Source: Inhella proteolytica (GTDB taxonomy: Bacteria; Pseudomonadota; Gammaproteobacteria; Burkholderiales; Burkholderiaceae_C). Taken from it: a stretch of DNA of 64,000 nt. The stretch spans positions 62,001 to 126,000 of the forward strand of contig NZ_JAEDAK010000011.1 of NCBI RefSeq assembly GCF_016093275.1, written 5' to 3'. Below the pieces are notes generated by a model. It saw only the letters and a list, made by a program, of their open reading frames with translations, was not told the origin of the DNA and made no database searches. This document shows positions 26,737-35,657 of the stretch, one piece after another; the first letter of the stretch is position 1, and each line of letters starts with the position of its first letter. The position numbers and the translations under genes are program-made.

Positions 26737-27168
26737 TTAGCGTGGCGCGGAGGCCGCCGTGGCGGTGACGAAGGCCAGGCGGTTCAGCTTGGCCGCCTGC
26801 AGCGCGTCCAGCAGCTCGGCCACGCGGCCGTAGGGCACGGCCTGGTCGATGGCGAGCTGCACCTCGGCCTCGGGCTGGGCCTGGGCCAGCTGCAGCAGGC
26901 GCGCGCGCAGCTGGGGCAGGTTCAGCACGTCCTGGTTCCAGAGCAGCCGGCCCTGCGCGTCCAGGCTCAGCTGCAGCGGCTGCTCGGTGCGTTCCAGGGC
27001 CTGGGCGGCCTCGGCCTTGGGCAGGTCCAGCTGCAGGCCGGAACTCATCAGGGGCGCGGCGATCATGAAGATCACCAGCAGCACCAACATGACGTCGATC
27101 AACGGCGTCATGTTGATCTCGCTCATCGGCGCGCCCGGGTCGCGGCGCTCCAGGCGGCCGAAGCTCAT
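26737..27168 (-). CDS. ExbD/TolR family biopolymer transport protein
   Basis: 143 residues. A single N-terminal transmembrane helix after MSEINMTPLIDVMLVLLVIF carries the conserved membrane Asp that conducts protons, followed by a periplasmic domain. With the ExbB/TolQ-type channel it converts proton flow into work for TonB (metal or vitamin uptake) or Tol (envelope constriction). The start overlaps the upstream channel gene by 4 nt. The position next to leuS and dapB is a recurrent betaproteobacterial arrangement, where it is usually named ExbD. Confidence 0.93.
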   Translation of the reverse strand: MSFGRLERRDPGAPMSEINMTPLIDVMLVLLVIFMIAAPLMSSGLQLDLPKAEAAQALERTEQPLQLSLDAQGRLLWNQDVLNLPQLRARLLQLAQAQPEAEVQLAIDQAVPYGRVAELLDALQAAKLNRLAFVTATAASAPR

Positions 27169-27812
27169 GGCCGGCTCTTTAGGAATTCGCGCAGATCGTG
27201 CGCAAAGCCTTCCAGCTCGGCCTCGCAGGCGGCCACGCGCTTGCCGAACCAGTTGTAGGCCAGCACGGCGGGAATGGCCACGGCCAGGCCGGCGGCGGTC
27301 ATCACCAGGGCCTCGCCCACCGGGCCGGCGATGCGGTCGATGCTGGGCAAGCCGCCCGCGCCCAGCCCGAGCAGCGCCTGGTAGACGCCCCAGACGGTGC
27401 CGAACAGGCCGACGAAGGGCGCGGTGGCGCCCACCGAGGCCAGCAGCACCTGGCCGAACTGCAGGCGCGCCACGCTCTGGTGCAGGGCGTCGCGCAGCTG
27501 GCGCGTCAGGCGCGCCTCGTTGCCGGCGCCTTCGCCCAGCGAACCGGCCGGCAGCGGCGCGCGGCCGGCGTCGATCAGGGGCAGCAGGATGCGCTCGGCA
27601 TCCAGGGCCTGGGCCTGGCTACGCGCACTGTCCCAGTCGGGTGCGGCCCAGAACAACGGCAGGGCCCGGGCCAGGCTGCGGCGCGCACGCGTGAGCGTCA
27701 CGCTGCGCCAGAGGATCAGCGTCCAGCTGCTGACCGACATCAGCAACAGCGCCAGGGCCACGGTGCGACCGACGCTGTCGCTGCCCGCCCAGAACTGGAG
27801 CCAGCTGCTCAT
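27165..27812 (-). CDS. MotA/TolQ/ExbB proton channel family protein
   Basis: 215 residues with three membrane segments: near residues 15-35, then about 125-150 (SVGATAPFVGLFGTVWGVYQ) and about 165-190 (PVGEALVMTAAGLAVAIPAV). The latter two carry the family signatures G-A-x-A-P-x-x-G-L-x-G-T-V-x-G and A-L-x-x-T-A-x-G-L-x-x-A-I-P. It forms the proton-conducting pentamer for the ExbD/TolR partner encoded next. Stop and start overlaps of 4 nt with both neighbours (dapB upstream, exbD-like downstream) show translational coupling. Confidence 0.94.
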   Translation of the reverse strand: MSSWLQFWAGSDSVGRTVALALLLMSVSSWTLILWRSVTLTRARRSLARALPLFWAAPDWDSARSQAQALDAERILLPLIDAGRAPLPAGSLGEGAGNEARLTRQLRDALHQSVARLQFGQVLLASVGATAPFVGLFGTVWGVYQALLGLGAGGLPSIDRIAGPVGEALVMTAAGLAVAIPAVLAYNWFGKRVAACEAELEGFAHDLREFLKSRP

Positions 27813-28618
27813 CTCAGCTGCAGCGCGTCGGCCATGCCGTAGAAGCCGGCCGGCTGTTTCGAGAGCCAGCGTGCCGCCAGGAGCGCCCCTTGGGCGTAAT
27901 GGATGCGGCTGCTGGACTTGTGGGCAATCTCGATGCGCTCACCGGCACCGCAGAACATCACCGTGTGGTCGCCGACGATGTCGCCACCGCGCACGGTGGC
28001 GAAACCGATGCGGCCGGCTTCCCGCGCACCGGTGTGGCCCTCGCGGCTGTAGACCGCCACGTCGGCCAGGCGCTGCCCCTGCGCCTGCGCGATCACCTCG
28101 CCCATCTGCAGCGCGGTGCCGCTCGGCGCATCGACCTTGTGGCGGTGATGCGCCTCGACGATCTCGACGTCATAGGCACTGCCCAGCTGGCGTGCCGCCT
28201 GGGCCAGCAGATTCATCACCACGTTGACGCCCACGCTCGTGTTGGGCGCACACAGCAGGGGGATCTGCGCCCCGGCGGCCTGCAGTTGCGCGCGCTGCTC
28301 AGCACTGAAGCCGGTGGTACCGATGACCATGGGCAGACGGCGCTGCACGCACAAGGGCAGCAGTTGCAGGCTGCCCTCGACCCGCGAGTAATCGATCAGG
28401 ACCTCGGCGTCCTGCAGCGCCTGGCCGGCATCGGCCGTGAAGCGCACGCCGCTGCTGCGGCCCATGAAGGCGGCGGCGTCTTCGCCCAAGCGGGCCGACT
28501 GGGCATGCAACAGGGCGCCGCTGAGTTGCAGATCCGGCGCGGCCAGGATCTCCTGCACCAGCATCTGGCCCATGCGGCCGCTGGCACCGGCCAGGGCCAC
28601 GCGCAAGGGTGCGGCCAT
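27809..28618 (-). CDS. dapB: 4-hydroxy-tetrahydrodipicolinate reductase
   Basis: 269 residues. DapB reduces the dihydrodipicolinate precursor with NAD(P)H in lysine and meso-diaminopimelate synthesis. The N-terminal Rossmann motif is VALAGASGRMGQMLVQEI. The catalytic and substrate-binding region is VEAHHRHKVDAPSGTALQMGE, with the conserved H-H and K-x-D-x-P-S-G-T, and the C-terminal tetramer domain follows with FGTVRGG-like GFATVRGGDIVGDHTVMF. The start overlaps the bamE stop by one base. Confidence 0.96.
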   Translation of the reverse strand: MAAPLRVALAGASGRMGQMLVQEILAAPDLQLSGALLHAQSARLGEDAAAFMGRSSGVRFTADAGQALQDAEVLIDYSRVEGSLQLLPLCVQRRLPMVIGTTGFSAEQRAQLQAAGAQIPLLCAPNTSVGVNVVMNLLAQAARQLGSAYDVEIVEAHHRHKVDAPSGTALQMGEVIAQAQGQRLADVAVYSREGHTGAREAGRIGFATVRGGDIVGDHTVMFCGAGERIEIAHKSSSRIHYAQGALLAARWLSKQPAGFYGMADALQLR

Positions 28619-29157
28619 CAGCCTTTTTCCAGCGGGGGGAAGGCGCGGGTCGGGCCGCCGGTTTCGGCGCTTGGCGGGGCCGGGCGCACGGGCTTGGGCA
28701 GCGCGCTGCGCTCGGCCTCGTTCAGCTCCAGCTTGGGCGCGTTGCCCTTGGGCTTGAAGGTGTTGATCGAGGCGACGAACTCCTTCTCGGTGGGCAGGTC
28801 GCCGGGCACTTCGAAGCTCTTGAGCTTGTCGCCCTCGAACAGGGCCACCAGGCGGCGCGCTTGCGGTGCGGCACCCTGGCGGCGGATGGTGAACACGTAG
28901 TCCCAGCGGTCGGCGTGGAAGGCGTCGGTCAGCATGGGCGAACCGAGCAGGTCGCGCACCTGGTCGCGGCTCATGCCGGGCTTGACCTTCTCCGCGGCTT
29001 CCTTGGTGACCACATTGCCCTGCACGATCTCGACGCGGTAGAGCGGCACCACCGCCATGAAGCGGTCGTCATGCCCGACCCAGGAGCTGCAGGCGGAAAG
29101 GCCGGCCAGGGCGGCCAGACCCAGGGTGGGGCGCAGAAGGCGGAACGAAACAGGCAT
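28618..29157 (-). CDS. bamE: Outer membrane assembly lipoprotein BamE
   Basis: 179 residues. BamE is the small lipoprotein of the BAM complex that inserts beta-barrel proteins. The lipoprotein signal has lipobox LAGLSAC, and the SmpA/OmlA core is visible in VTKEAAEKVKPGMSRDQVRDLLGSPMLTD and RWDYVFTIRR. The C-terminal extension (about 115-179) is longer and Pro-rich, common in Burkholderiales. ATG 29157 is chosen because it begins a standard lipoprotein signal. It is divergent from fur across 119 bp, a widely conserved pairing. Confidence 0.93.
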   Translation of the reverse strand: MPVSFRLLRPTLGLAALAGLSACSSWVGHDDRFMAVVPLYRVEIVQGNVVTKEAAEKVKPGMSRDQVRDLLGSPMLTDAFHADRWDYVFTIRRQGAAPQARRLVALFEGDKLKSFEVPGDLPTEKEFVASINTFKPKGNAPKLELNEAERSALPKPVRPAPPSAETGGPTRAFPPLEKG

Positions 29158-29276
29158 GGGCGTCAATCAAGGGCTTGGACCGGGCAGGGCCTCAGTCCGG
29201 GTGCCGGGCGGCCCGGAGGGCTCGCTGGCTATGATCGAACGATTCTAGGCGGCCCCTCCAGCGCCCCCGCCCGGCC
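29158..29276. promoter_or_regulatory. Divergent bamE/fur promoter region
   Basis: 119 bp between divergent genes. TATGAT at 29230-29235 on the plus strand is a good -10 candidate for fur, giving a leader of about 35 nt; the -35 is not evident. A Fur box could be expected from other species, but no convincing 19-bp GATAATGAT-type site is visible. Confidence 0.4.
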
Positions 29277-29702
29277 ATGACGCACAGCGACGAAATCAAG
29301 AACAGCGGCCTCAAGGCCACCCTGCCCCGCATCAAGGTGCTGGAGGTCTTCCAGCGCGCCACGCGCCGCCACCTCAGCGCTGAAGATGTCTACAAGGCCC
29401 TGCTGGCCGAGGATGCCGACATCGGCCTGGCCACGGTGTACCGGGTGCTGACCCAGTTCGAGCAGGCCGGCCTGCTGACGCGCAACCATTTCGAGGCCGG
29501 CAAAGCGGTGTTCGAGCTCAATCAGGGGCACCACCACGACCACCTGGTGTGCCTGAGCTGCGGCAAGGTTGAGGAATTCTTCGACGAAGCGATCGAACAG
29601 CGTCAGCACGCCATCGCGCGCGAGCGCGGCTTCGAGCTGCAGGAGCATTCGCTCTCGCTGTACGCGGTCTGCATCCAGAAGGACTGCCCGAACCGCAAAT
29701 AG
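29277..29702 (+). CDS. fur: Ferric uptake regulator Fur
   Basis: 141 residues. This iron-responsive repressor has a winged-helix N-terminal half ([15 protein letters not shown]; the recognition helix [19 protein letters not shown] is typical of Fur). The C-terminal dimerisation half holds the metal ligands: [20 protein letters not shown], with the His cluster and first C-x-x-C, and a second Cys pair in CIQKDC at the end. It should repress iron uptake and related genes when Fe2+ is bound. It is divergent from bamE and ends 2 nt before the convergent hprK stop. Confidence 0.97.
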   Translation: MTHSDEIKNSGLKATLPRIKVLEVFQRATRRHLSAEDVYKALLAEDADIGLATVYRVLTQFEQAGLLTRNHFEAGKAVFELNQGHHHDHLVCLSCGKVEEFFDEAIEQRQHAIARERGFELQEHSLSLYAVCIQKDCPNRK

Positions 29703-29704
29703 CG

Positions 29705-30667
29705 CTACAGGCTTTCTTCGCCGCCGCGCTCCAGCGCGCGTTGATGGCGCTGGATGAACTCCTGGTAGGTGTCGATGCCGCGCAGTTGCAGGATGGAGTT
29801 GCGCACCGCGGCCTCCACCAGCACGGCCAGGTTACGGCCGGCGTCCACGGCGATCACCACCTTGCGGGTGGGCACGCCCAGCACATCCTCGTATAGCGGC
29901 TCATAGGGGAGGCGCTCGAACTCGCGCTCCAGGGTCTCGCGCCGCACCAAGTGCACGATGAGCTTGAGGCGCATCTTGCGGCGCACCGCGGTCTCGCCAA
30001 AGATGGCCTTGATGTCCAGCAGGCCGATACCGCGCACTTCCAGCAGATTGGCCAACAACTCGGGACAGCGCCCCACGATGACGTCCTGGGCGATGCGGAA
30101 AAAGTCCACCGCGTCGTCAGCCACCAGACCGTGGCCGCGCGAGATCAGTTCCAGGCCCAGTTCGCTCTTGCCCAGGCCGGATTCGCCGGTCAGCAGCACG
30201 CCCAGGCCGAGGATGTCCATGAACACGCCGTGGCGGGTGGTGCGCACTGCGCAGATCTGCGCCAGGTAACTGCGCACCACGTCGATCACATAGCCGGCCG
30301 AGGCCTCGGTGGTGAAGAGCGGAATGTCCGCGCGGTCGCACATGGCGACGAGCTTGGGTGGCGCGGCGCTGCCATCGGCCACGATGATGACCGGCGGCTC
30401 CAGCGTGACGATGCGCGAGACGCGGCGCTCCAGCACCTCGTCGCTGGCTTCGGTGAGGTATCTGACCTCGCGCGTACCGACGATCTGCACCCGGTAGGGG
30501 TGGATGTAGTTCAGGTAGCCGACCAGATCGGCCGCCGACTGCGCCTCGCGCAGCGCGGCCTCGGCGAAGCGGCGTTCCGGGTGGGCATGGCCAGCCACCC
30601 AATGCCAGCGCAAGGCCTCGCGGTGCTCTTCAAACAGCCGGTCGGCGCTGATCGATACGGGTTTCAT
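29705..30667 (-). CDS. hprK: HPr kinase/phosphorylase
   Basis: 320 residues. It phosphorylates or dephosphorylates a Ser of the PTS protein HPr; proteobacterial versions belong to regulatory PTS systems without sugar transport. The P-loop is GESGLGKS (161-168), followed by [19 protein letters not shown] with the conserved catalytic Asp pair and [10 protein letters not shown], the HprK family signature. Its own start is 31 nt after the ptsN stop, so the two are co-transcribed. HPr and enzyme I genes are not in the window. Confidence 0.96.
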   Translation of the reverse strand: MKPVSISADRLFEEHREALRWHWVAGHAHPERRFAEAALREAQSAADLVGYLNYIHPYRVQIVGTREVRYLTEASDEVLERRVSRIVTLEPPVIIVADGSAAPPKLVAMCDRADIPLFTTEASAGYVIDVVRSYLAQICAVRTTRHGVFMDILGLGVLLTGESGLGKSELGLELISRGHGLVADDAVDFFRIAQDVIVGRCPELLANLLEVRGIGLLDIKAIFGETAVRRKMRLKLIVHLVRRETLEREFERLPYEPLYEDVLGVPTRKVVIAVDAGRNLAVLVEAAVRNSILQLRGIDTYQEFIQRHQRALERGGEESL

Positions 30668-30698
30668 GCCGCCAGTATCGGCGCGCCAGGAAACGCGT

Positions 30699-31169
30699 TC
30701 AGGCGGCGGAGCGCACCGGCTGCCAGTCGCTGATCAGGCGATGCACCACGGCGGGGTCGGCCTCGGTCTTGAGGCGCTCGCGCAGATCCTTTTCGCTGAG
30801 CATCTCGGCGATCTCGGACAGGATTTCCAGATGGCGCTGCGTGGCCGCCTCCGGCACCAGCAGCACGATCAGCAGGCTGACGGGTTCGTCATCCGGGGCG
30901 TCAAAGCCGATCGCCTGCTGCACGCGCAGCACAGCCGCCAGAGGGTTCTTCAGGCCCTTGATGCGGCCATGCGGAATGGCCACGCCGTGCCCCAGGCCGG
31001 TGGAGCCGAGCCGTTCGCGCGCAAACAGGTTGTCGGTGACCACCGCGCGGGCCACGCCCTGGTGGTTCTCGAACATCAATCCGGCCTGTTCAAACAGACG
31101 CTTCTTGCTGGTCGCTTCAACGTCCACCTGCACGTTCTGTGCGGGCAGGATGGCGGCGAGTCGGTTCAT
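30699..31169 (-). CDS. ptsN: PTS IIA-like nitrogen-regulatory protein PtsN
   Basis: 156 residues, standard for EIIA-Ntr. The phosphorylatable His is H67 in [18 protein letters not shown]. In other proteobacteria the protein regulates potassium transport, nitrogen and carbon metabolism according to its phosphorylation state. It follows hpf after a terminator and precedes hprK. Confidence 0.95.
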   Translation of the reverse strand: MNRLAAILPAQNVQVDVEATSKKRLFEQAGLMFENHQGVARAVVTDNLFARERLGSTGLGHGVAIPHGRIKGLKNPLAAVLRVQQAIGFDAPDDEPVSLLIVLLVPEAATQRHLEILSEIAEMLSEKDLRERLKTEADPAVVHRLISDWQPVRSAA

Positions 31170-31261
31170 GGTCTTGGCTGGGCGGGGTCAGGAATCGACC
31201 CAAGAAGGACGCGAATTATAGAAATCACCCCCCGCTGCTGCGTCGAGTGGACTCTCCCAAC

Positions 31262-31289
31262 AAAAAAGCGGCCCGCAGGCCGCTTTTTC
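31262..31289 (-). terminator. Intrinsic terminator downstream of hpf
   Basis: A perfect 11-bp stem, AAAAAGCGGCC / GGCCGCTTTTT, with loop CGCA. On the minus strand the stem is followed by a run of T. It lies 15 nt after the hpf stop and separates hpf from ptsN, so ptsN-hprK may need a promoter in 31170-31261 or rely on read-through. Confidence 0.88.
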
Positions 31290-31303
31290 GTGCTTGGGTG
31301 AAT

Positions 31304-31648
31304 TCAACCCGCAGCCCCCACGTCCATGCGCTTGGCAGAGGCGTGGTTATGGTCTTGCAGCATCTCCTTGTGCCGACAGACTTGGCGATCCAGCTTGTCC
31401 ATCAGCTGATCGATCGCAGCGTACAGATCCTCGTGAGACTGCTCCACAAAAATGTCCCGACCTTTGACGTGTAGGGTGACTTCGGCGCGTTGCCGACGGT
31501 CCTTCTCCTTTTGCTTTTCCACCGTGAGCAGGACGTTGATGTCAACGACCTGATCAAAGTGGCGGGTCACCCGGTCCAGCTTGTTGACCACGTATTCACG
31601 CAGTGCTGGCGTCACCTCGAGGTGATGTCCGCTGATCGTCAGGTTCAT
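31304..31648 (-). CDS. hpf: Ribosome hibernation promoting factor (short HPF)
   Basis: 114 residues, the short form. It binds the 30S decoding region and promotes 70S or 100S dormant ribosomes in stationary phase. The family core is visible: [20 protein letters not shown] at the start, then [19 protein letters not shown], and a C-terminal helix [18 protein letters not shown] with a polar tail. The start is fixed by an excellent AAAGGAGG ribosome-binding site a few bases upstream. In many betaproteobacteria rpoN precedes hpf; here no rpoN is present. Confidence 0.95.
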   Translation of the reverse strand: MNLTISGHHLEVTPALREYVVNKLDRVTRHFDQVVDINVLLTVEKQKEKDRRQRAEVTLHVKGRDIFVEQSHEDLYAAIDQLMDKLDRQVCRHKEMLQDHNHASAKRMDVGAAG

Positions 31649-31663
31649 AAAGGAGCCTCCTTT
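31649..31663 (-). promoter_or_regulatory. Palindrome embedding the hpf ribosome-binding site
   Basis: On the minus strand AAAGGAGGCTCCTTT sits directly before the ATG. The Shine-Dalgarno sequence AAAGGAGG is the left half of a palindrome whose right half ends at the start codon. A 6-bp stem with a GGC loop would hide the ribosome-binding site. Whether it folds in vivo is unknown. Confidence 0.6.
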
Positions 31664-32098
31664 CAAGGCTTGGGCACAAAAACGCGCTGTGGCGCCGCGG
31701 GTCTCGACGCGGCGCGGCACAGCGCGGATAGGCGACCGGAGGGACGGGGCTGCAGCGTTTGGCTTGGCCCGATGCCCAGCCGCCGAGGGGGCTGGGAGAG
31801 ACGGCGTGACAGCCGTCAAAGAGGGGGCATCGAACTGCAACATGACTCCGGTAGCGAGTCCAGTGTGCCCACATCGGCACGCTGCGGCAAGCCCCAATCA
31901 CCTTTCGAAACCCCCTAGTTCTGAGCCAAATCAAAGCGGGATTTCGGCCGCCATAATGGCTCGTTTTCCAGCTCGGAGCCCTCTCTTGGACAGCGATCAC
32001 CCTCGGTGACCGTCCGCCCCGCTGCAGGCGTGTCGGCGTGACGGTGCCCCCTCCCACCCGCCCCCGGTTCGCGCCGAACCCCGTACCCCGCAGCGCCG
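31664..32098. other. Divergent hpf/corA interval without a gene
   Basis: 435 bp between the hpf leader and corA. The part nearest hpf is GC-rich and non-coding in appearance. The section 31905-31985 is AT-richer and contains GCCATAATGGC (31950-31960, palindromic) and CATAAT as a possible -10 for corA. No open frame here has recognisable protein content. It probably holds the promoters of both genes. Confidence 0.5.
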
Positions 32099-33067
32099 AT
32101 GCTGAACATCTTTTCGCTTGAGAACGGCCGCCTGGCCGGCTTGGCCCCGGACAGCTTTGATGCGCCGGATGCCGCGCGCCTCAAACCCATCTGGATCGAC
32201 CTGGAAGACCCGAGCGCCGACGACAAGCGCTGGGTGGCCGCGCATTTCGGCCTGCTGATCCCCGAGGACGCGATCGACGACGACCTCGAAGAATCCGCCC
32301 GCTTCTACGAGGAAGACGACGGCCAGCTGCACATCCGCTCCGACTTCCTGCGCCTGGACGACGAAGGCAATTCGCGCAACGTGCGCGTGGCCTTCATCTT
32401 GCACCGCAACACCCTGTTCTCGATCCGCAAGGAAGACCTGCCCGTGTTCCGGCTGCTGCGCTTGCGCGCACGCCGCACGCCGGCGCTGATCGACGACGCC
32501 AAGGACGTGCTGCTCAAGCTCTACGACGCCGACGCCGAGTACAGCGCCGATGCGCTCGAGGGCATTTACGACGCGCTCAATGCCATCAGCGCGCGCGTGC
32601 TCAAGGAGCAGGTGGACGACCAGACCGCCGGCGAGGTGCTGACGGCGATCGCCCGCGAGGAAGACTTGAACGGCCGCATCCGCCGCAATGTGATGGACAC
32701 GCGGCGCGCGCTCAGCTTCATGATGCGCAGCCGCATGCTCAGCGCCGAGCAGTTCGAGGATTCGCGCCAGATCCTGCGCGACATCGACTCGCTCGACAGC
32801 CACACCGCCTTCCTGTTCGACAAGATCAACTTCCTGATGGATGCGACCGTCGGTTTCATCAACATCAACCAGAACAGGATCATCAAGATCTTCTCGGTGG
32901 CCTCGGTGGCCCTGCTGCCGCCCACGCTGATCGCCTCGGTGTACGGCATGAACTTCAAGTTCATGCCGGAACTGGACCAACCCTGGGGCTATCCCTTTGC
33001 CCTGGGGCTGATGTTGGTGTCGGTGGCGGCACCGTTCCTGTACTTCCGCCGCAAGGGCTGGTTGTGA
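32099..33067 (+). CDS. corA: CorA-family magnesium/cobalt transporter
   Basis: 322 residues. A large N-terminal cytoplasmic domain is followed by two C-terminal membrane helices, with the universal GMN pore signature in YGMNFKFMPEL and a positively charged C-terminus (RRKGWL). The acidic stretch DEDLEES-like DDDLEESARFYEEDDG and the long helix before the pore (KINFLMDATVGFININQN) are typical. It imports Mg2+ and can carry Co2+ and Ni2+. Its stop overlaps the GTG start of the next gene, so the two are translationally coupled. Confidence 0.96.
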   Translation: MLNIFSLENGRLAGLAPDSFDAPDAARLKPIWIDLEDPSADDKRWVAAHFGLLIPEDAIDDDLEESARFYEEDDGQLHIRSDFLRLDDEGNSRNVRVAFILHRNTLFSIRKEDLPVFRLLRLRARRTPALIDDAKDVLLKLYDADAEYSADALEGIYDALNAISARVLKEQVDDQTAGEVLTAIAREEDLNGRIRRNVMDTRRALSFMMRSRMLSAEQFEDSRQILRDIDSLDSHTAFLFDKINFLMDATVGFININQNRIIKIFSVASVALLPPTLIASVYGMNFKFMPELDQPWGYPFALGLMLVSVAAPFLYFRRKGWL

Positions 33068-33756
33068 CGGCCATCCGCGCGCTGACCCTGGATCTGGACG
33101 AGACGCTGTGGCCGATCCAGCCCGTGATCGAGCGCGCCGAGGCCGAACTGCATGCCTGGCTTCGGCAGCACGCGGCGGCCACGGCGGCGCGCTTTGACGT
33201 CCCGGCCCTGCAGGCCCTGCGCGATGCGGTGGCGCTCGAGTTCCCGGACCGCGCGCACGACTTCACCTGGCTGCGCCGCGAGTCCATCGAGCGTGCGCTG
33301 GTGTTGGCGGGCGACGCGCCGGAGCTGGCCGAGCCGGCCTTCGAGCACTTCTTCGAATGGCGGCACCGCGTGGTCCTGTTCGACGACGCGCTGCCGGCGC
33401 TCCAGCGCCTCTGCGGCCGCTACCCGATCCTGGCGCTGACGAACGGCAATGCCGAGCTGGCACGCATCGGCCTGGCGCCTTACTTCGTCGGCCGGCTGAG
33501 CGCGCGCGAATTCGGGCGCGGCAAGCCGCATGCGGACTTCTTCCATGCCGCCTGCTCGCAGCTGGGCCTGACCCCAGACCAGGTGCTGCATGTGGGCGAC
33601 GACTGGGCGCTGGACATCGAAGGCGCCCATGGCGCCGGCCAGCCCAGCGCCTGGATCTGCCGCCCGCACCATGCGGCCAAGCCGGCCTGGGCCCAGGCCA
33701 AGCCCTGGTTCGAGGGCGCCGACCTGTTGCAGCTTGCCGATCGCCTAGGCGCCTGA
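33064..33756 (+). CDS. HAD-superfamily hydrolase
   Basis: 230 residues starting with GTG at 33064 within the corA stop (GTGA). The nucleophile motif LTLDLDETLWP (D-x-D-x-T) is at the N-terminus; motif II is in ILALTNGN, and motifs III/IV are the Lys in GRGKPHADFF and HVGDDWALDIEGA. These are the hallmarks of haloacid-dehalogenase-type phosphatases, with YjjG/pyrimidine-5'-nucleotidase-like architecture. The substrate is unknown. It converges on the EamA gene with a 12-nt overlap of the coding ends. Confidence 0.92.
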   Translation: MTAIRALTLDLDETLWPIQPVIERAEAELHAWLRQHAAATAARFDVPALQALRDAVALEFPDRAHDFTWLRRESIERALVLAGDAPELAEPAFEHFFEWRHRVVLFDDALPALQRLCGRYPILALTNGNAELARIGLAPYFVGRLSAREFGRGKPHADFFHAACSQLGLTPDQVLHVGDDWALDIEGAHGAGQPSAWICRPHHAAKPAWAQAKPWFEGADLLQLADRLGA

Positions 33757-34629
33757 AGCCAGCATCGCCACCCCAGCGGCGATGCAAAGCGCGCCGAGCG
33801 CGCGCGCGACTCGATCGGACTCCTGTAGCAGATGGCCGCCGATCAGCGCGGCGAACAGCATCGAGCATTCGCGCGCCGGGGCGACGGTGGACAGCGGCGC
33901 CGATTGCAGCGCCCACAGCACCAGGATGTAGGCCAGCGGGCTGACGCTGCCGACGATCAGCACCGCCTTCCAGTCGGCCGCCCAGGTGCGCGCCAGCGTG
34001 CCGGCCGGGCGCCGCGCCAGAAAGGGCAGCAGCAGCGGCAGGCGCAGCACATTGCAGAGGTAGTCGAGCAGCAGCGGGCTGACGGCGAGCACCTTGACGC
34101 CATAGGCGTCGATGACGGTGTAGCCGGCGATCAGCGCCCCGGTCAGCGCACCCCAGCGCAGACCAGCCCGCACCGGGGGCGTGAGCGCGCGCCGGCGCAG
34201 CAGGCCGGACAACAGCAACACCCCGAACAGCAGCGTGGCAATACCCGCCCAGCCCCAGGGCCCCGGGCGTTCGCCCAGGAGCAGCACGGCGGCCAGGCTG
34301 GACAGCAGCGGGCCGCTGCCGCGCGCCACCGGGTAGACGACGGTCAGGTCGGCCTTGCGGTAGCCGATCAGCAGCGCGCTGAAGTAGCCCAGGTGCACGA
34401 CCGCACTCAGCGTCACCACGACCCAAGCTTGCCAGCCCCAGGCGCCCAGCTCGCGCCAGGCCACCCACAGGCCCAGCGGCGCCCAAAGCGTGATGACGGC
34501 CAGCGCGCACAGGGCCTGGAAGGCGATCTGATCGCCCTCCCCACCGCTGCGCGCCTTTTTGGCGGCGATGTTCCAGCCGGCGTGCAGCAGCGCGGCCAGC
34601 AGCACCAGGACCAGGGCCTGCGAGCTCAA
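33745..34629 (-). CDS. EamA/DMT-family transporter
   Basis: 294 residues with ten hydrophobic segments in two similar halves, as in the drug/metabolite transporter superfamily. The first EamA repeat begins [16 protein letters not shown] and contains [22 protein letters not shown]; the second has the parallel [22 protein letters not shown] place the start at the TTG at 34629, which overlaps the stop of the LysR gene (TTGA) and begins the usual short leader [10 protein letters not shown]; a GTG at 34695 would add an unlikely Arg-rich tail. It probably exports a metabolite; the substrate is unknown. Confidence 0.88.
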   Translation of the reverse strand: MSSQALVLVLLAALLHAGWNIAAKKARSGGEGDQIAFQALCALAVITLWAPLGLWVAWRELGAWGWQAWVVVTLSAVVHLGYFSALLIGYRKADLTVVYPVARGSGPLLSSLAAVLLLGERPGPWGWAGIATLLFGVLLLSGLLRRRALTPPVRAGLRWGALTGALIAGYTVIDAYGVKVLAVSPLLLDYLCNVLRLPLLLPFLARRPAGTLARTWAADWKAVLIVGSVSPLAYILVLWALQSAPLSTVAPARECSMLFAALIGGHLLQESDRVARALGALCIAAGVAMLASGA

Positions 34630-35546
34630 GCCGGCGACCCAGTGCGCAGCCAATACTCGCTGCGCGCGTAATGGGCGCGCAGATGCTCGACCCACAGGCG
34701 CACCCGCAGCGGCTGCAAGGAGCGCTCGGGGGTCACCGCGTAGATGCCATTGGGCGGCGCCGCGAAGGCATCCAGCACCGAGACGAGGCGGCCGGCCTGG
34801 CAGTCGCCCGCCACCTCCCAGCTGCTACGCCAGGCCAGGCCCAGGCCCTGCAGGCACCACTCGTGCAATACCTGGCCATCACTGCAATCCAGCCGGCCGC
34901 CCTGGCGGTGGTAGTGCATCTGCCCGTCGATGCGGAAGGCCCAGCCGCGCGTCTGGCTGGCGTCCGAGCTCAGCATCAGGCATTCGTGCTGCAGCAGCTC
35001 GCGCGGGTGCTGGGGGGTGCCGGCACGCGCCAGGTAGGCCGGCGCGGCCACCACCAGGCGGCGGTTGTCCGCCAGGCGCTGGCTGACCAGGCTGGAATCG
35101 GGCAGATCGCCCACGCGCACGGCGCAGTCGTAGCCCTCGTGCACCAGGTCGATGACGCGATCGGCCAGATTGAGGGACACGCGCAGCTGGGGGTGCTGGG
35201 CCAGGAAGCCGGGCAACAGGGGGGCGACATGGCGGCGGCCGAAACCGGCCGGCGCGGTGAGGCGCAGATGGCCGCTGGCCTGCGCGCCGCCAGCACTGAC
35301 CAGGCTCTCGGCCCCTGCCAGTTCGGCCAGGATGCGCTGGCAGTCTTCCAGGTAGTTCTGCCCCTCGGGCGTGAGCGTGAGCTTGCGCGTGGTGCGGTGC
35401 ATCAGGCGCACGCCCAGGCGCGCCTCCAGAGCGTCGATGCGCCGGCCGATCACCGCGGGCGCCACATCTTCCAGCGCCGCCGCGGCCGTGAAGCTGCCCC
35501 GCGTGGCCACGGCCACAAAGGTCTCGATTTGGGTGAAGCGGTCCAT
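34626..35546 (-). CDS. LysR-family transcriptional regulator
   Basis: 306 residues. The N-terminal winged helix-turn-helix reads [20 protein letters not shown] and continues with [31 protein letters not shown], the LysR signature. A co-inducer domain of about 210 residues follows. It is divergent from glcB across 111 bp, suggesting that it regulates malate synthase, and its stop overlaps the EamA transporter start, so it may also control that exporter. The ligand is unknown. Confidence 0.93.
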   Translation of the reverse strand: MDRFTQIETFVAVATRGSFTAAAALEDVAPAVIGRRIDALEARLGVRLMHRTTRKLTLTPEGQNYLEDCQRILAELAGAESLVSAGGAQASGHLRLTAPAGFGRRHVAPLLPGFLAQHPQLRVSLNLADRVIDLVHEGYDCAVRVGDLPDSSLVSQRLADNRRLVVAAPAYLARAGTPQHPRELLQHECLMLSSDASQTRGWAFRIDGQMHYHRQGGRLDCSDGQVLHEWCLQGLGLAWRSSWEVAGDCQAGRLVSVLDAFAAPPNGIYAVTPERSLQPLRVRLWVEHLRAHYARSEYWLRTGSPA

Positions 35547-35657
35547 GGCGGGTCGATTATGTGCATCTCAGTCACAAATGAACCGCATGGAAGGGGCTTA
35601 ATCCCCGCAGCCGATCGCACTAAATTGCGGCCAAGCCCGCTGTTTCGGAGATTTTTC
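35547..35657. promoter_or_regulatory. LysR/glcB divergent promoter region
   Basis: 111 bp holding both promoters. GGAG at 35647-35650 is the glcB ribosome-binding site. GCACTAAATTGCGG near 35617 contains TAAATT, a possible -10 for glcB. LysR-type sites (T-N11-A) are too degenerate to place by eye. Confidence 0.45.
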
